NCBI GenBank assembly: GCA_964242215.1
Contig: CAXTCJ010000004.1
Coordinates: 1-64,000 of the forward strand
DNA: 64,000 nucleotides
Direction: 5' to 3'
Source: LMUY01 sp964242215
Lineage (GTDB): Bacteria > Pseudomonadota > Alphaproteobacteria > Acetobacterales > Acetobacteraceae
Each line of letters begins with the position of its first letter. Position 1 is the first letter of the stretch. Both the position numbers and the translations under genes were made by a program. Below, piece after piece: positions 53,430-62,285 of this stretch. The notes below the pieces were generated by a model. That model had not been told where the DNA came from and did not search any database. It was given only the letters and a program-made list of their open reading frames with translations.

Positions 53430-55112
53430 ATGAGGAATTCTCGTTATCCGGTCGTCGCCGGGGCTGCCATTGCGTTACTGATCAGCCTGGCGTTCGGATC
53501 CAGTATAAATCCTGGATTCTGGCACGGCGACTTGTTCGATCCCGACAGTGCGATGCGCCTGGTGCGGCTATCGGACATCGTGCACGCCGGGCTGCCGCTC
53601 GATGCCGTGGCGCGCGATGGGTCTGGCGACGGAACGGTGCTGCATTGGTCCCACCTGCTCGACAGCTTGCTGCTGTTGCTGGCGGCGCCGGAGGCCGTGT
53701 TCGTCGGATGGCATCGTGCGTTCGTTTTGACCGCGATGGTGTTCGGGCCGCTGTGCATGGCGGGGCTGGGCGCCGCGCTGGCCTGGGCCTCGGCGCCGTT
53801 CGCGGAGCGGCAATGGCGCTGGGTCCCGGCACTCGTGGCCAGCCTCGCCAGCCCGGTCGTCGGCTACGGCCTCCCCGGTGTGGTGCATCATCACGTGCTC
53901 CTCGCCGTTACGGCCGTCATGTGTGCCGGATGGGCGGTGCGGATCATGCGTGGCGCAAGCGGCGGCATCGCGCTTGGTGCCTGGTCCGGTGTTGCGGTGT
54001 GGCTCAGCCCCGAAGCGATGCCGCTCAGCTTGATGGCCATGTGCCTGGTATGGGCTGCGTGGGTCGAGCGGCCGCGCCCCGACCTGGCGCGCGCGTTGGC
54101 ACAGACCGGCCTGACCTTCCTCGCCGTCGTGATGGCGGCTTGGATCGTCGATCCCCCCGGCGTCAGCCGTTGGGCGGCCGAGCAGGACCGTCTGTCGATC
54201 ATCTACGTGACGTTGGCGGGGGCCGCGGCCGGCTGCGGCATCGCCGCCTGGTCCGGCCTGCCACGCGCCGCCGTTCTGGCGCTGGGCAGTGTGCTCGCGT
54301 TAGCCTGGCTGGCCGCGTTCCCGATGTTGCTCCGCGGCACCTACGGCTTGCTGCCGCCGGACGTCGCGCACGTGTTCCTCGACGGCATCTCGGAAATGCA
54401 GCCGATCGTACACCTCGGCCCGGCCGTCAGCCTGTTGCTTCCTGGACTGGCTGCGGCGGTCCTGCTGGCCTGGTTCGGGGTGCGGCGGCGATCGCTGGTG
54501 CTGCTTTATGCCGCCGCCTGCGGAGCCCTTCTGGTGCTCGGCGGCGAACAGCACATCCGTTTCGCCGCCTACCCGGCCGTGTTCGCGGCCGTCCTGGCAC
54601 CACTCGCCCTGACGGCGCTCGGCCCCACACTGTGGCGCACGGCGGCCTTGGCGGCGACGCTGCTGCTTCCGCTGTCGAACAGCTTCATTCCCTCCGCCGG
54701 GGCGAACGAGCCCGCCGGAAAGCGCTGCGGGTTCCAAGGCGTGCACGAGTTGCTGGCGCCGTATGCCGGGCAGGTGGTGCTGTCCGACGCCGGCGACACG
54801 CCTGAGTTGCTATGGCGCTCCGATGTCCTGACGGTCGGGTCGTTGTTCCACCGCAACCCGACCGGCTTCATGCGCCTGCTCGATGCATGGCGGAGCGAAC
54901 CCGGTCAGACGGTGCCCCCCGCCGTGCTGGCCGCCCGGGCGCAGCTGATTCTATTCTGCCCCACCGCCCCGGTCTTCCGCGTGTTTGCCATGGCTCCCCG
55001 GCCGACCCTGGCGGCCAGGTTGCATGCGGGCGTGGTGCCGCCCTGGCTCCATCAGGTGGGCACGACGGCGGGCGGCTTCGTGCTGTACGACGTCGCCACC
55101 CCGCGATCATGA
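53430..55112 (+). CDS. GT-C-like polytopic membrane protein
   Basis: 560 aa with about ten membrane helices. The first periplasmic loop reads F-D-P-D-S-A-M-R-L-V-R-L-S-D-I, like the acidic D-x-D-type loop of STT3/ArnT lipid-linked-sugar transferases; the C-terminal part is a small soluble domain. It is coupled by a 4-nt overlap to tadG-like and further pseudopilin genes, so it might glycosylate pilus or pseudopilin subunits (inference). No enzyme family can be named. Confidence 0.65.
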   Translation: MRNSRYPVVAGAAIALLISLAFGSSINPGFWHGDLFDPDSAMRLVRLSDIVHAGLPLDAVARDGSGDGTVLHWSHLLDSLLLLLAAPEAVFVGWHRAFVLTAMVFGPLCMAGLGAALAWASAPFAERQWRWVPALVASLASPVVGYGLPGVVHHHVLLAVTAVMCAGWAVRIMRGASGGIALGAWSGVAVWLSPEAMPLSLMAMCLVWAAWVERPRPDLARALAQTGLTFLAVVMAAWIVDPPGVSRWAAEQDRLSIIYVTLAGAAAGCGIAAWSGLPRAAVLALGSVLALAWLAAFPMLLRGTYGLLPPDVAHVFLDGISEMQPIVHLGPAVSLLLPGLAAAVLLAWFGVRRRSLVLLYAAACGALLVLGGEQHIRFAAYPAVFAAVLAPLALTALGPTLWRTAALAATLLLPLSNSFIPSAGANEPAGKRCGFQGVHELLAPYAGQVVLSDAGDTPELLWRSDVLTVGSLFHRNPTGFMRLLDAWRSEPGQTVPPAVLAARAQLILFCPTAPVFRVFAMAPRPTLAARLHAGVVPPWLHQVGTTAGGFVLYDVATPRS

Positions 55113-56287
55113 CCCGGCGCCGCAGTCTTGCCGCGGATCGGCGCGGCGGCATCGCAATACTGGCAGCCGTGGGCATGACGGCGCTGATCGCCATGGCGGC
55201 CTTCGCAATCGACTTAGGGGCCGCCTACGCGCAGCGCGCCAGGCTGCAGAAAGTGGCGGACAGCGCCGCCTTGGCGGGTGAGATCAGCTGGGTCAAGAGC
55301 GGCGGGTCGGCCACCGCCGCTCAGGCCACGGTGCAGGATGTGGTGGTCGCCAACGGCTGGGCCACGAGCATCATCAAGACGACGACGGCCCCGACCTCCG
55401 CCGTCCCGAACGTGACTGTCAGCCTGGCCGCGCCGTCCACGCTAACGCTGGCGCGGGTTCTGGCGTCTTACACGACCGTGACGACGACCGGCTACTCGGT
55501 GGCCTCGCTTGTGACCGCGACGACAGCAGGCTGCCTGTTGGCCCTGAACCAGCTCATGGTGAACGGCACGATCAGCACAGGCACTTGCGCTGTGATGGCG
55601 GACTCGACGGCAAGCAACGCAATAACCGACAACAGCGGCGGCAGTATTACAGCCAGTAGCGTCATTACGCCGGGTGCTATCAGTGGGAGCGGCAGCGTCA
55701 ATGGTGTCAGAAAGACGGGCGCAACGGCAGTCGCGGACCCTTATACGAGCTTCCAAACCGCTGTAACGGCCGCCGAGAACAAATTATGTGCGAGCCCGAT
55801 CAACTACGCGAACCAGACCAGCCTTAAACCAGGGTGTTATACCAACGCCAACTTTGCCGGCTCGATCACCTTGGCAGCTGGAACCTACGTATTCCAAGGC
55901 GGAAACCAAAATAGCGGCAACATCTCGGGCACCGGCGTCACACTGATCTTCGAGAACACCATTCCGCTCGGTGGCACGCTGTCGATCACCGCGCCGACAA
56001 CCGGCGCAGCAAGTGGCATTCCTGGCCTGGCGGTCTACGCGGGGGGCGACCTCACCTTCAACACGAATGCGACCTACACCATCAACGGGGCGCTGTATTC
56101 GCCGACAGGGAAAGTGACCTTCAACACGGGGACATTCAACGCCTCTGGCTGCACATACATCGTTGCGCAAAACGTGTGGTCGAACAGCGGCTCCAACTTC
56201 ACCTTGCCGCAAACGAACTGCTCGAGCTACCCGGGCTACGCCGGCTTCAACGCGCCCGGCGGCTCCAAGATCGGGCTGATCCAATGA
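55109..56287 (+). CDS. TadG-like pseudopilin/adhesin
   Basis: 392 aa from ATG 55109. N-terminal R-R-G-G-I-A-I-L-A-A-V-G-M-T-A-L-I with a hydrophobic helix and D-L-G-A-A-Y, the pattern of TadG pilus-associated proteins. The long C-terminal part is Ser/Thr/Gly/Asn-rich, with repeated N-G-T, S-G-S-G and F-N-T type steps that suggest a beta-helix exposed at the surface. It could be a tip adhesin. Coupled by 4-nt overlaps to both neighbours. Confidence 0.8.
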   Translation: MTRRRSLAADRRGGIAILAAVGMTALIAMAAFAIDLGAAYAQRARLQKVADSAALAGEISWVKSGGSATAAQATVQDVVVANGWATSIIKTTTAPTSAVPNVTVSLAAPSTLTLARVLASYTTVTTTGYSVASLVTATTAGCLLALNQLMVNGTISTGTCAVMADSTASNAITDNSGGSITASSVITPGAISGSGSVNGVRKTGATAVADPYTSFQTAVTAAENKLCASPINYANQTSLKPGCYTNANFAGSITLAAGTYVFQGGNQNSGNISGTGVTLIFENTIPLGGTLSITAPTTGAASGIPGLAVYAGGDLTFNTNATYTINGALYSPTGKVTFNTGTFNASGCTYIVAQNVWSNSGSNFTLPQTNCSSYPGYAGFNAPGGSKIGLIQ

Positions 56288-56772
56288 GCCGCAAATTCGG
56301 CCGGTCCGGTGTCGCGGCGTTGGAGCTGGCGCTGGTCGCCCCCATCTTGGTCACGCTGATGATCGCGAGCATCGATTTCGGCGCGGCCGTGCTCAGCAAG
56401 GCGCAGATCAGCCAGGCCCTCGCCTTGGCTGCGGAATACACGACGCTCGCTGGGCAGAACACAACCACCTCACCCACCAACGCCACCATCATGGCCAACG
56501 CGAAGACCTACGCGGGCTCGCTGACCAGCAACTTTGTTGGCACCCCCACGGTGACCGTCACGCTCAACAACGGCGCGGCCACGGGGTCGACCTGTTGCCC
56601 GGGAACGACGTGGACCTGCTCCGCCTCCACGCCTTTCACATGCAAGGATGGATCGTCGCCCGGCACGTATCTGACAATCGCGGTGAGCTACCCTTTCAAG
56701 CCGCTGATCTCGACCGACACGCGTCTGCTGGGGAAGGTCCTCACCGACAGCATCGTGGTGCCGGTGAAATGA
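56284..56772 (+). CDS. TadE-family pseudopilin
   Basis: 162 aa from ATG 56284. Prepilin-like N-terminus R-S-G-V-A-A-L-E-L-A-L-V-A-P-I with a single hydrophobic helix, TadE type (A-A-L-E-x-A). The body holds Cys pairs (T-C-C-P-G-T-T-W-T-C) that may form disulfides. Minor pilin of the tad system; overlaps tadG-like and the next gene. Confidence 0.85.
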   Translation: MSRKFGRSGVAALELALVAPILVTLMIASIDFGAAVLSKAQISQALALAAEYTTLAGQNTTTSPTNATIMANAKTYAGSLTSNFVGTPTVTVTLNNGAATGSTCCPGTTWTCSASTPFTCKDGSSPGTYLTIAVSYPFKPLISTDTRLLGKVLTDSIVVPVK

Positions 56773-57173
56773 GGTTCGACCGGCGGGGCACCGCAGCCCT
56801 GGAGTTCGCGCTCGCTGCCTTACCGCTGCTCACCCTGATGTTCGGCGGCTTCGAGTTCGGCCGGCTGCAATGGACCAGGCAGGCAATGCAGCTGGCCGGT
56901 GATCAGACGGCGCGGTGCGTCGCGATCTCCTACACGGGCTGCGCGACACCCTCCACGTACGCCGCCAACACCGCCAACACGTACGGTGCGGTCGCGCTCG
57001 TCGCGTCGAATGTTGCCGTGACCACGAGCTCATCGACCTGTAGCGCACCCGCCGGCAATACGGTTGTTCAGGTTACGCTAAGCCTCAACTTCACCAGCCC
57101 GTTCTCGAAGCTGGTTCCGGCCTTGGGCCGTACCCTGACCACGACGTCCTGTTATCCCACGACGGGAAACTAG
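56769..57173 (+). CDS. TadE/TadF-family pseudopilin
   Basis: 134 aa from ATG 56769. N-terminus D-R-R-G-T-A-A-L-E-F-A-L-A-A-L-P-L-L, a TadE-like prepilin core, then a Cys-containing beta-rich body. Last gene of the rightward group; the following 320 bp contain a palindrome and no well-supported gene. Confidence 0.85.
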   Translation: MRFDRRGTAALEFALAALPLLTLMFGGFEFGRLQWTRQAMQLAGDQTARCVAISYTGCATPSTYAANTANTYGAVALVASNVAVTTSSSTCSAPAGNTVVQVTLSLNFTSPFSKLVPALGRTLTTTSCYPTTGN

Positions 57174-57185
57174 TCGTGACGTGTT

Positions 57186-57380
57186 CTACGGCGCGGGGCG
57201 GCCGGCGATCGAGCGCAATAGCCTAGCGTCCCCAGCTAAGACGGTCCCTCGGATCGTGATCAACAAGTCCCACGCACAGCGGCGGTGCCGAGCGTTTGCC
57301 TCGAGGTCGGTGGCGACCTCCATCAGTCGGGCGTGCAGCGGCAGGTGAACGATGTCTTGCAGTGGTGACGGCCAATCCAT
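57186..57380 (-). CDS. Possible small protein, 64 aa
   Basis: Open frame from ATG 57380 to 57186 in the convergent gap between the pseudopilin and sugar-transferase genes. Composition is ordinary, with no membrane helix or recognised domain. There is no Shine-Dalgarno; instead a perfect palindrome sits just before the ATG. It may be spurious. The rest of the 57174-57493 gap shows nothing else. Confidence 0.3.
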   Translation of the reverse strand: MDWPSPLQDIVHLPLHARLMEVATDLEANARHRRCAWDLLITIRGTVLAGDARLLRSIAGRPAP

Positions 57381-57381
57381 A

Positions 57382-57400
57382 CTGCCAGCTTAGCTGGCAG
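57382..57400. promoter_or_regulatory. Perfect 19-bp palindrome
   Basis: CTGCCAGCT-T-AGCTGGCAG, 9-bp arms with one central base, in the convergent gap after the pseudopilin operon. It could be a terminator stem without a T-run or a protein-binding site. Confidence 0.5.
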
Positions 57401-57493
57401 CCGGTAGCCGATCGCGACTATGACGTTAACGAAGCGTCACAAAATATGTGAAACGAGGGCTGCTTTGCGGTTTTTCGTACACCAAGCGCCAGC

Positions 57494-59116
57494 CTAGAAC
57501 GCGTGGCGGCTGCTGACTTCGCGCAGCAGGGTCAGCGCCATGATCTTGAGGTCGAAGCGGACCGACCAGTTCTCGATGTAGAACAGGTCGCACGCCACCC
57601 GCTGCTCGATCTGCTCGATGGTGGCGGTCTCGCCGCGCCAGCCGTTCACCTGGGCCCAGCCGGTGATCCCGGGCTTGACCCGGTGGCGCACGGCATATTG
57701 CTGCACCACGTCGGCGAATAGTTGGTTGGCCGCCTTGGTGTTGGGGGCGTGCGGGCGCGGGCCGACCAGCGACATCGTGCCGTTCAGCACGTTGAACAAC
57801 TGCGGCAGTTCGTCGACCGACAGCTTGCGGATCACGCGGCCCACCCGGGTGATCCGGGCGTCGTTGCGCGTGGTCTGCCGGTTTGCCAGCAGGTCGGCCG
57901 CGCCATGCCGCATGGAGCGGAACTTGTAGCAAATGAATAGCCGGTTGTTCAGCCCCATCCGCGGCTGCAGGAACAGCACCGGGCCGGGCGAGTCGAGCTT
58001 GATCAGCAGGGCGGTCAGCAGCAGCAACGGCGACAGCACCAGTAGAGCCAGCGATCCCAGGCCGTAATCCAACAGTGTCTTCTGCAGCGCCCGCCAATCC
58101 CTGAGCGGCGCCTTGCGGATCGACACGACCGGGTTGCGGCCGATGCCCTCGAACTGGGTGCGGGAGAACTGCAGCCCGGCCAGGTCGGTGGTGAGCACGA
58201 TATCGGCCACGGTGCTACTGAGTTGGTCGACCACGGCCCTGATCCGGTCGGGCGCGCTCAGCGGCAGGGCGATCACGATGATGTCGATCTGCTCCTCCCT
58301 GGAGAGGACAACCAGGTCCTCCACTGTCCCACGCACCGCCACATCGGAAAGGTTGTTGGGCACGCGGGACATCCGGTCGTCGAAGATGCCGATCACCTGG
58401 TATTTGCCGGGTTCACCCTTGAGCCGGTTGATGAATTCGCCGCTGAAATCGTTCACGCCGACGATGGCGATCTTGCGGGCCAAGCGCCCCGCTTTCGTCC
58501 AGTGCCGGATCAGCCGGGTGAGCGGGATGCGGCTGCCGCCGATCAGCAGCGCCGCGCTGCCGGCCCAGGCAAGCGGCCAAACGCGGAACGGCAGCCGTCC
58601 CTGGTAGAACACGAACAGGCAGCCGACCAGCCAGAACGTTCCGATCACCAGCGGCTTGAGCATCAACCGGATTTGCCGGGCACCCGATACGAGTGCGGTC
58701 TGAGCGTAGGCCTGATCTCGCGCAAGGCTGAAGCTTGTCGCCAGTGCCCCGACCAGGCAAGCGACTTGCACCGGCCCCTCCGGTTCGTCCCCATACAGCC
58801 AAGTCACAAACGCGACCGACATCAGCCCGGCAAGGCCCAGGAGCAGGAGGTCCAAGCCTCGGATCAGCCCGGCAACCACCCGGAACGAGATCGTCCGGAT
58901 CCCGCCGCGGCCATCGAATTTTGTGAAGTCGACGCCCTCCTGACCCCGGGCCCGCGGCGTGCCGGAGCCGTCGGGCTCGAACGGAAGGCCGGCGACGTCC
59001 CCTGGTGTCGCGCGCTTTGCTGGCCATAGGTCTTCGTCGTTGCCCGTCATAGCCGACTTTGGTGCGATATCTGCGTCGGAAAGCTCCAGGTGATCGGCAT
59101 TACCGGGCGTGATCAA
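57494..59116 (-). CDS. Polyprenyl-phosphate sugar-1-phosphate transferase (ExoY/WcaJ type)
   Basis: Starts exopolysaccharide repeat-unit synthesis by moving hexose-1-phosphate from a UDP-sugar to undecaprenyl phosphate. 540 aa. N-terminal part with five helices, a CoA-binding-like Rossmann segment (I-A-I-V-G-V-N-D-F-S-G-E), then the bacterial sugar-transferase domain with K-F-R-S-M-R, D-E-L-P-Q-L-F-N-V-L, and V-G-P-R-P-H-A, ending R-V-A-C-D-L-F-Y-I-E-N-W-S. TTG 59116 has AGGGA about 9 nt upstream; ATG 59050 is an alternative. Other polysaccharide genes are not adjacent. Confidence 0.92.
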   Translation of the reverse strand: MITPGNADHLELSDADIAPKSAMTGNDEDLWPAKRATPGDVAGLPFEPDGSGTPRARGQEGVDFTKFDGRGGIRTISFRVVAGLIRGLDLLLLGLAGLMSVAFVTWLYGDEPEGPVQVACLVGALATSFSLARDQAYAQTALVSGARQIRLMLKPLVIGTFWLVGCLFVFYQGRLPFRVWPLAWAGSAALLIGGSRIPLTRLIRHWTKAGRLARKIAIVGVNDFSGEFINRLKGEPGKYQVIGIFDDRMSRVPNNLSDVAVRGTVEDLVVLSREEQIDIIVIALPLSAPDRIRAVVDQLSSTVADIVLTTDLAGLQFSRTQFEGIGRNPVVSIRKAPLRDWRALQKTLLDYGLGSLALLVLSPLLLLTALLIKLDSPGPVLFLQPRMGLNNRLFICYKFRSMRHGAADLLANRQTTRNDARITRVGRVIRKLSVDELPQLFNVLNGTMSLVGPRPHAPNTKAANQLFADVVQQYAVRHRVKPGITGWAQVNGWRGETATIEQIEQRVACDLFYIENWSVRFDLKIMALTLLREVSSRHAF

Positions 59117-59238
59117 ATGTTCAATCCCTACTATAAGGCCGGCTGATAGGTTATGGACGGAGGAGCCACAGCCGGCCCCGGGATTTGTTTCATCTTAATA
59201 GACTATGCCTATCGCGCGACGTTGCGATCAAGGCACAT

Positions 59239-59502
59239 CTAGCTGACCAAAGTATAGATGATCCAAGCGATGCCAGCCCAGACCGGAACGAGTGCAACGA
59301 CGCCAAGCGCGATGTCGCTAGGCGGTGCGACGGGCTCTCGGGGCGTCCAATCGTCCGCGTCACTCTCCGGCCGCGGGTCCTCCGGCGCAGATTTGGGTGA
59401 CGGCGGCGCAAGCCCAGCATCACCGCCGACCCGGCCGAACTTCCGACCGTCGAGCGTCGAAATGCCGGCACGGGCGGGACTAAACTCCAGCTTACTGAAC
59501 AT
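59239..59502 (-). CDS. Small single-pass membrane protein (paralogue of 31281-31472)
   Basis: 87 aa from ATG 59502. G-I-S-T-L-D-G-R-K-F-G-R-V matches the 63-aa protein, followed by a Pro/Glu/Asp-rich linker (residues 30-60) and a C-terminal helix starting D-I-A-L-G-V-V-A-L-V-P-V-W. The Pro-rich linker is absent in the shorter paralogue. It lies 122 bp upstream of the sugar-transferase gene on the same strand, so it may act in polysaccharide export or its control (inference). Confidence 0.6.
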   Translation of the reverse strand: MFSKLEFSPARAGISTLDGRKFGRVGGDAGLAPPSPKSAPEDPRPESDADDWTPREPVAPPSDIALGVVALVPVWAGIAWIIYTLVS

Positions 59503-59719
59503 GGCACAACCCCCTAGCTCCTGATCGATCATTGCTACCATGCGGTCAGAATGGCTTGGGTCAGGAGCTGTGATGAATTGTTGGGCAAGTCCGGTGGTGC
59601 AAGCTGCCCGGCGCCGAGGGTCTGCCTCAGCTCGTGTTCTTGACGAAAGCGGCCGCTTCGCACCAAGTCCGGATCACCCCGGCGGTCGGCTCCTCGGGGG
59701 AATCTCGGAACGGAACGGT

Positions 59720-60445
59720 ATGATCGACACCAAACCCAACGACGCTGCCGCCCTATCGCCGCGCGAGGAGTTGGTGATTGCCAACCACGTGCTCGCGGCA
59801 CGCGGCATCCTGGATGGCTTCGGCCATGTCAGCATACGGCACGAGACGCAGGCGGACCGCTTCGTGATCGCGCGCAGCATGGCGCCCGCGCTCGTGACCC
59901 TGGCCGACCTGATCGAGTTCGACCTCGACGGCGAACCCGTCGTGCCGGGCCAGCCGAGTGGCTATCTCGAGCGCTTCATCCACAGCGAGATCTATCGCCT
60001 TCGCCCCGATATCCGGGCGATCGTGCACAATCACTCCCCGTCGGTGATCCCGTTCGGCGCAACGAGCGTCAAACTGCGGCCGATCTATCACATGAGCGGC
60101 TTTCTCGGGGCCGGCGTGCCCGTGTTCGACATCCGCGTTTGTGCCGGCGAGACCGACATGCTGGTTCGCACCCCGGCCTTGGGAGCGGAGCATGCGCGCT
60201 GCCTGGGCGATTGCGCCGCGACCCTGATGCGCGGCCATGGCGCCACCGTGGTCGGCACGTCGCTGCCTCAGGTGGTTTACCGGGCGATCTACATGGAATT
60301 GAACGCGCGCTTGCAGTCGGACGCGATGCGGCTTGGGGAGGTGCACTTCCTATCGGAGGAGGAGGCGCGCCTCGCGGCCCAAACCAATGACGGCCAGGTG
60401 CAGCGTCCCTGGCAGCTATGGGTCATGGACGCGAAACGCAGCTGA
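59720..60445 (+). CDS. Class II aldolase/adducin family protein
   Basis: Zn-dependent aldolase fold of the fuculose/ribulose-phosphate type, 241 aa from ATG 59720. Zn ligands in A-I-V-H-N-H-S-P-S-V (H-x-H) and the third His in M-R-G-H-G-A-T. Many members act on hydroxy-acid or sugar phosphates; others decarboxylate. It is upstream of an acyl-CoA ligase, with a 291-bp gap between. Confidence 0.85.
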   Translation: MIDTKPNDAAALSPREELVIANHVLAARGILDGFGHVSIRHETQADRFVIARSMAPALVTLADLIEFDLDGEPVVPGQPSGYLERFIHSEIYRLRPDIRAIVHNHSPSVIPFGATSVKLRPIYHMSGFLGAGVPVFDIRVCAGETDMLVRTPALGAEHARCLGDCAATLMRGHGATVVGTSLPQVVYRAIYMELNARLQSDAMRLGEVHFLSEEEARLAAQTNDGQVQRPWQLWVMDAKRS

Positions 60446-60587
60446 CCCGGCAGCTCGGGGCAGTTTACCCGTTCAACATATGAAAACATGAGCACGCGCG
60501 TATCGCATGGCGAATATCTTTTACCGGTGGCCCCCTTGTTGCTAGACTGGCATGCGCTCACGCGGCAAAACTTCAAGGACTGACGCC

Positions 60588-60740
60588 ATGGCGGGCGCGA
60601 TCGACGGCGTTTGTAACCTGTACACGTCTGACGGGGTTCAAAACGGCCAAACCGGCATCGACCCAGCTCCAAAACCGCTGCGGTTCGTCAAGCTGCCAGG
60701 CTGCCGGCAAGCCCGCCGTAGAATCAGGGACAAGCCATGA
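60588..60740 (+). CDS. Small ORF coupled to the acyl-CoA ligase
   Basis: 50 aa from ATG 60588 with AAGGA 8 nt upstream and an ATGA overlap with the ligase start. Begins M-A-G-A-I-D-G-V-C-N-L-Y-T, reminiscent of the N-termini of some amidohydrolases, and ends with a basic stretch (R-R-R-I-R-D-K-P). It may be a relic of a longer gene, a leader that couples translation, or a real small protein. Confidence 0.45.
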   Translation: MAGAIDGVCNLYTSDGVQNGQTGIDPAPKPLRFVKLPGCRQARRRIRDKP

Positions 60741-62272
60741 TCGCTTCCGCCATGCCGGTCTCGTTGCCCGACACCTTCCGCCCGATCACCATGGCATCGG
60801 GCATCCGTTGCAACCTGGCGCGCGGGCCAGGCCGGGTCGCGCTGGTCTGTGCCGACCGTAGTCTGACGTATGGGCAACTCGTCGACCGCATCGACCGTGT
60901 TGCCTCCCTTGGCCTGGCCCTCGGCCTGCGACCCGGCGACCGGGCCGCGATCGTCTCGGCCAGTTGTCTCGAATACCTCGAGATCGTGGACGGGCTGGCC
61001 GAGGCCGGAATCGCGGTCGCGACGCCCAACCCGCGGCAGACCGCGACGGAACTCGGCTTCATCCTGGCCGATTGCGGCGCGCGCGTGGCCTTCGTGTCGC
61101 CGCAGGCGGAGGCGCTGGTGCGGGCCGCCGACTGCCCCGATCTCGAGCGGATCATCGTCATCGGCGCGGAGTACGAGGCGCTGCTGCAGAACGCACGCCC
61201 CGCCGCCTTGCCGCAGGCGGCGGAGTGGTCCGCCTTCGCCATCCCCTACACCTCCGGCACCACAGGCAAGCCACGCGGCGTCGTGCTGCCGCACCGGTCT
61301 CGGGCGCTGCTGGGGTTCGCCATGGCGTCGGAGTTCGGCTGCTATGGCCCGGACGACCGCTTTCTCGCCGTCACGCCGATGTTCCACGGCGCCGGGTTCG
61401 CCAACGTCCACACATCGGTGTTCTTCGGCGGCACGTGCGAAATCCTGCAGAGCTTCGAACCGGAAGTCTATCTACGCCGGCTGAGCGAGGGCGGTGCAAC
61501 CGGGACGTTCGTGGTGCCAACGATCTTCCACTCTGTGTTCGGGTTGGAGCAACCGGTGCTCGACCGCTACCGGTCCCACCGGCTGCGCGCGCTGATGTCC
61601 AACGCCGCGCCCCTGCCGCAGAAAACCAAGGAGATCATCGTCGACTATTTCGGCGAGAACTTGCTGCACGAGATGTACGGCTCCACCGAAGCCGGTACGG
61701 TCTTGAGCCTGCGCCCGGCCGAACAGCTGCTGAAGAAACAGTGCGTCGGCCATCCCTGCATGATGAATCAGGTCAAGCTACTGGACGACGCGGGTACTCC
61801 CGTGAAGCGCGGCGAGGTCGGCGAGTTGTTCAGCACGTCGCCGAACCTGTTCCTGGGCTATTGGAACAAGCCCGAGGCCACGGCCGCGGCGATGCGCGAC
61901 GGCTGGTTCTCGGCCGGCGACCTCGCGTGGCAGGACGAGGACGGCTGCTACTATATCGTCGATCGCAAGAAGGACATGTATATCTCCGGTGGCGTGAACG
62001 TGTATCCGCGGGAGATCGAGGAGTTCCTGTTTCGCCTGCCCGGCGTGCGCGACGTGGCCGTTGTGGGCATTCCGGACGATTATTGGGGCGAGACCGGCAA
62101 GGCCTTCCTGGTGCTAGAACCCGGCGCGGATATCACGGCCGAGTCCGTGATGGCGACCTGCAAGGATGGCGTCGCCGGCTACAAGGTTCCGCGCCACGTG
62201 GTCTTCGTCGACGCGCTTCCGCGCAACCCGGCCGGCAAGGTCCTGAAGACCGAACTCCGCAACCTCGGCTGA
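60737..62272 (+). CDS. AMP-binding acyl-CoA ligase
   Basis: Activates a carboxylic acid to its CoA thioester via an acyl-adenylate. 511 aa. P-loop-like Y-T-S-G-T-T-G-K-P-R-G (near residue 172), adenine-site E-M-Y-G-S-T-E-A-G-T, hinge D-R-K-K-D-M-Y-I-S-G-G-V-N-V-Y-P-R-E-I-E and the catalytic Lys in N-P-A-G-K-V-L-K. Long- or medium-chain type; the substrate is not determined. Coupled to the small upstream ORF. Confidence 0.92.
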   Translation: MIASAMPVSLPDTFRPITMASGIRCNLARGPGRVALVCADRSLTYGQLVDRIDRVASLGLALGLRPGDRAAIVSASCLEYLEIVDGLAEAGIAVATPNPRQTATELGFILADCGARVAFVSPQAEALVRAADCPDLERIIVIGAEYEALLQNARPAALPQAAEWSAFAIPYTSGTTGKPRGVVLPHRSRALLGFAMASEFGCYGPDDRFLAVTPMFHGAGFANVHTSVFFGGTCEILQSFEPEVYLRRLSEGGATGTFVVPTIFHSVFGLEQPVLDRYRSHRLRALMSNAAPLPQKTKEIIVDYFGENLLHEMYGSTEAGTVLSLRPAEQLLKKQCVGHPCMMNQVKLLDDAGTPVKRGEVGELFSTSPNLFLGYWNKPEATAAAMRDGWFSAGDLAWQDEDGCYYIVDRKKDMYISGGVNVYPREIEEFLFRLPGVRDVAVVGIPDDYWGETGKAFLVLEPGADITAESVMATCKDGVAGYKVPRHVVFVDALPRNPAGKVLKTELRNLG

Positions 62273-62285
62273 TGGCCGTGAGGGC

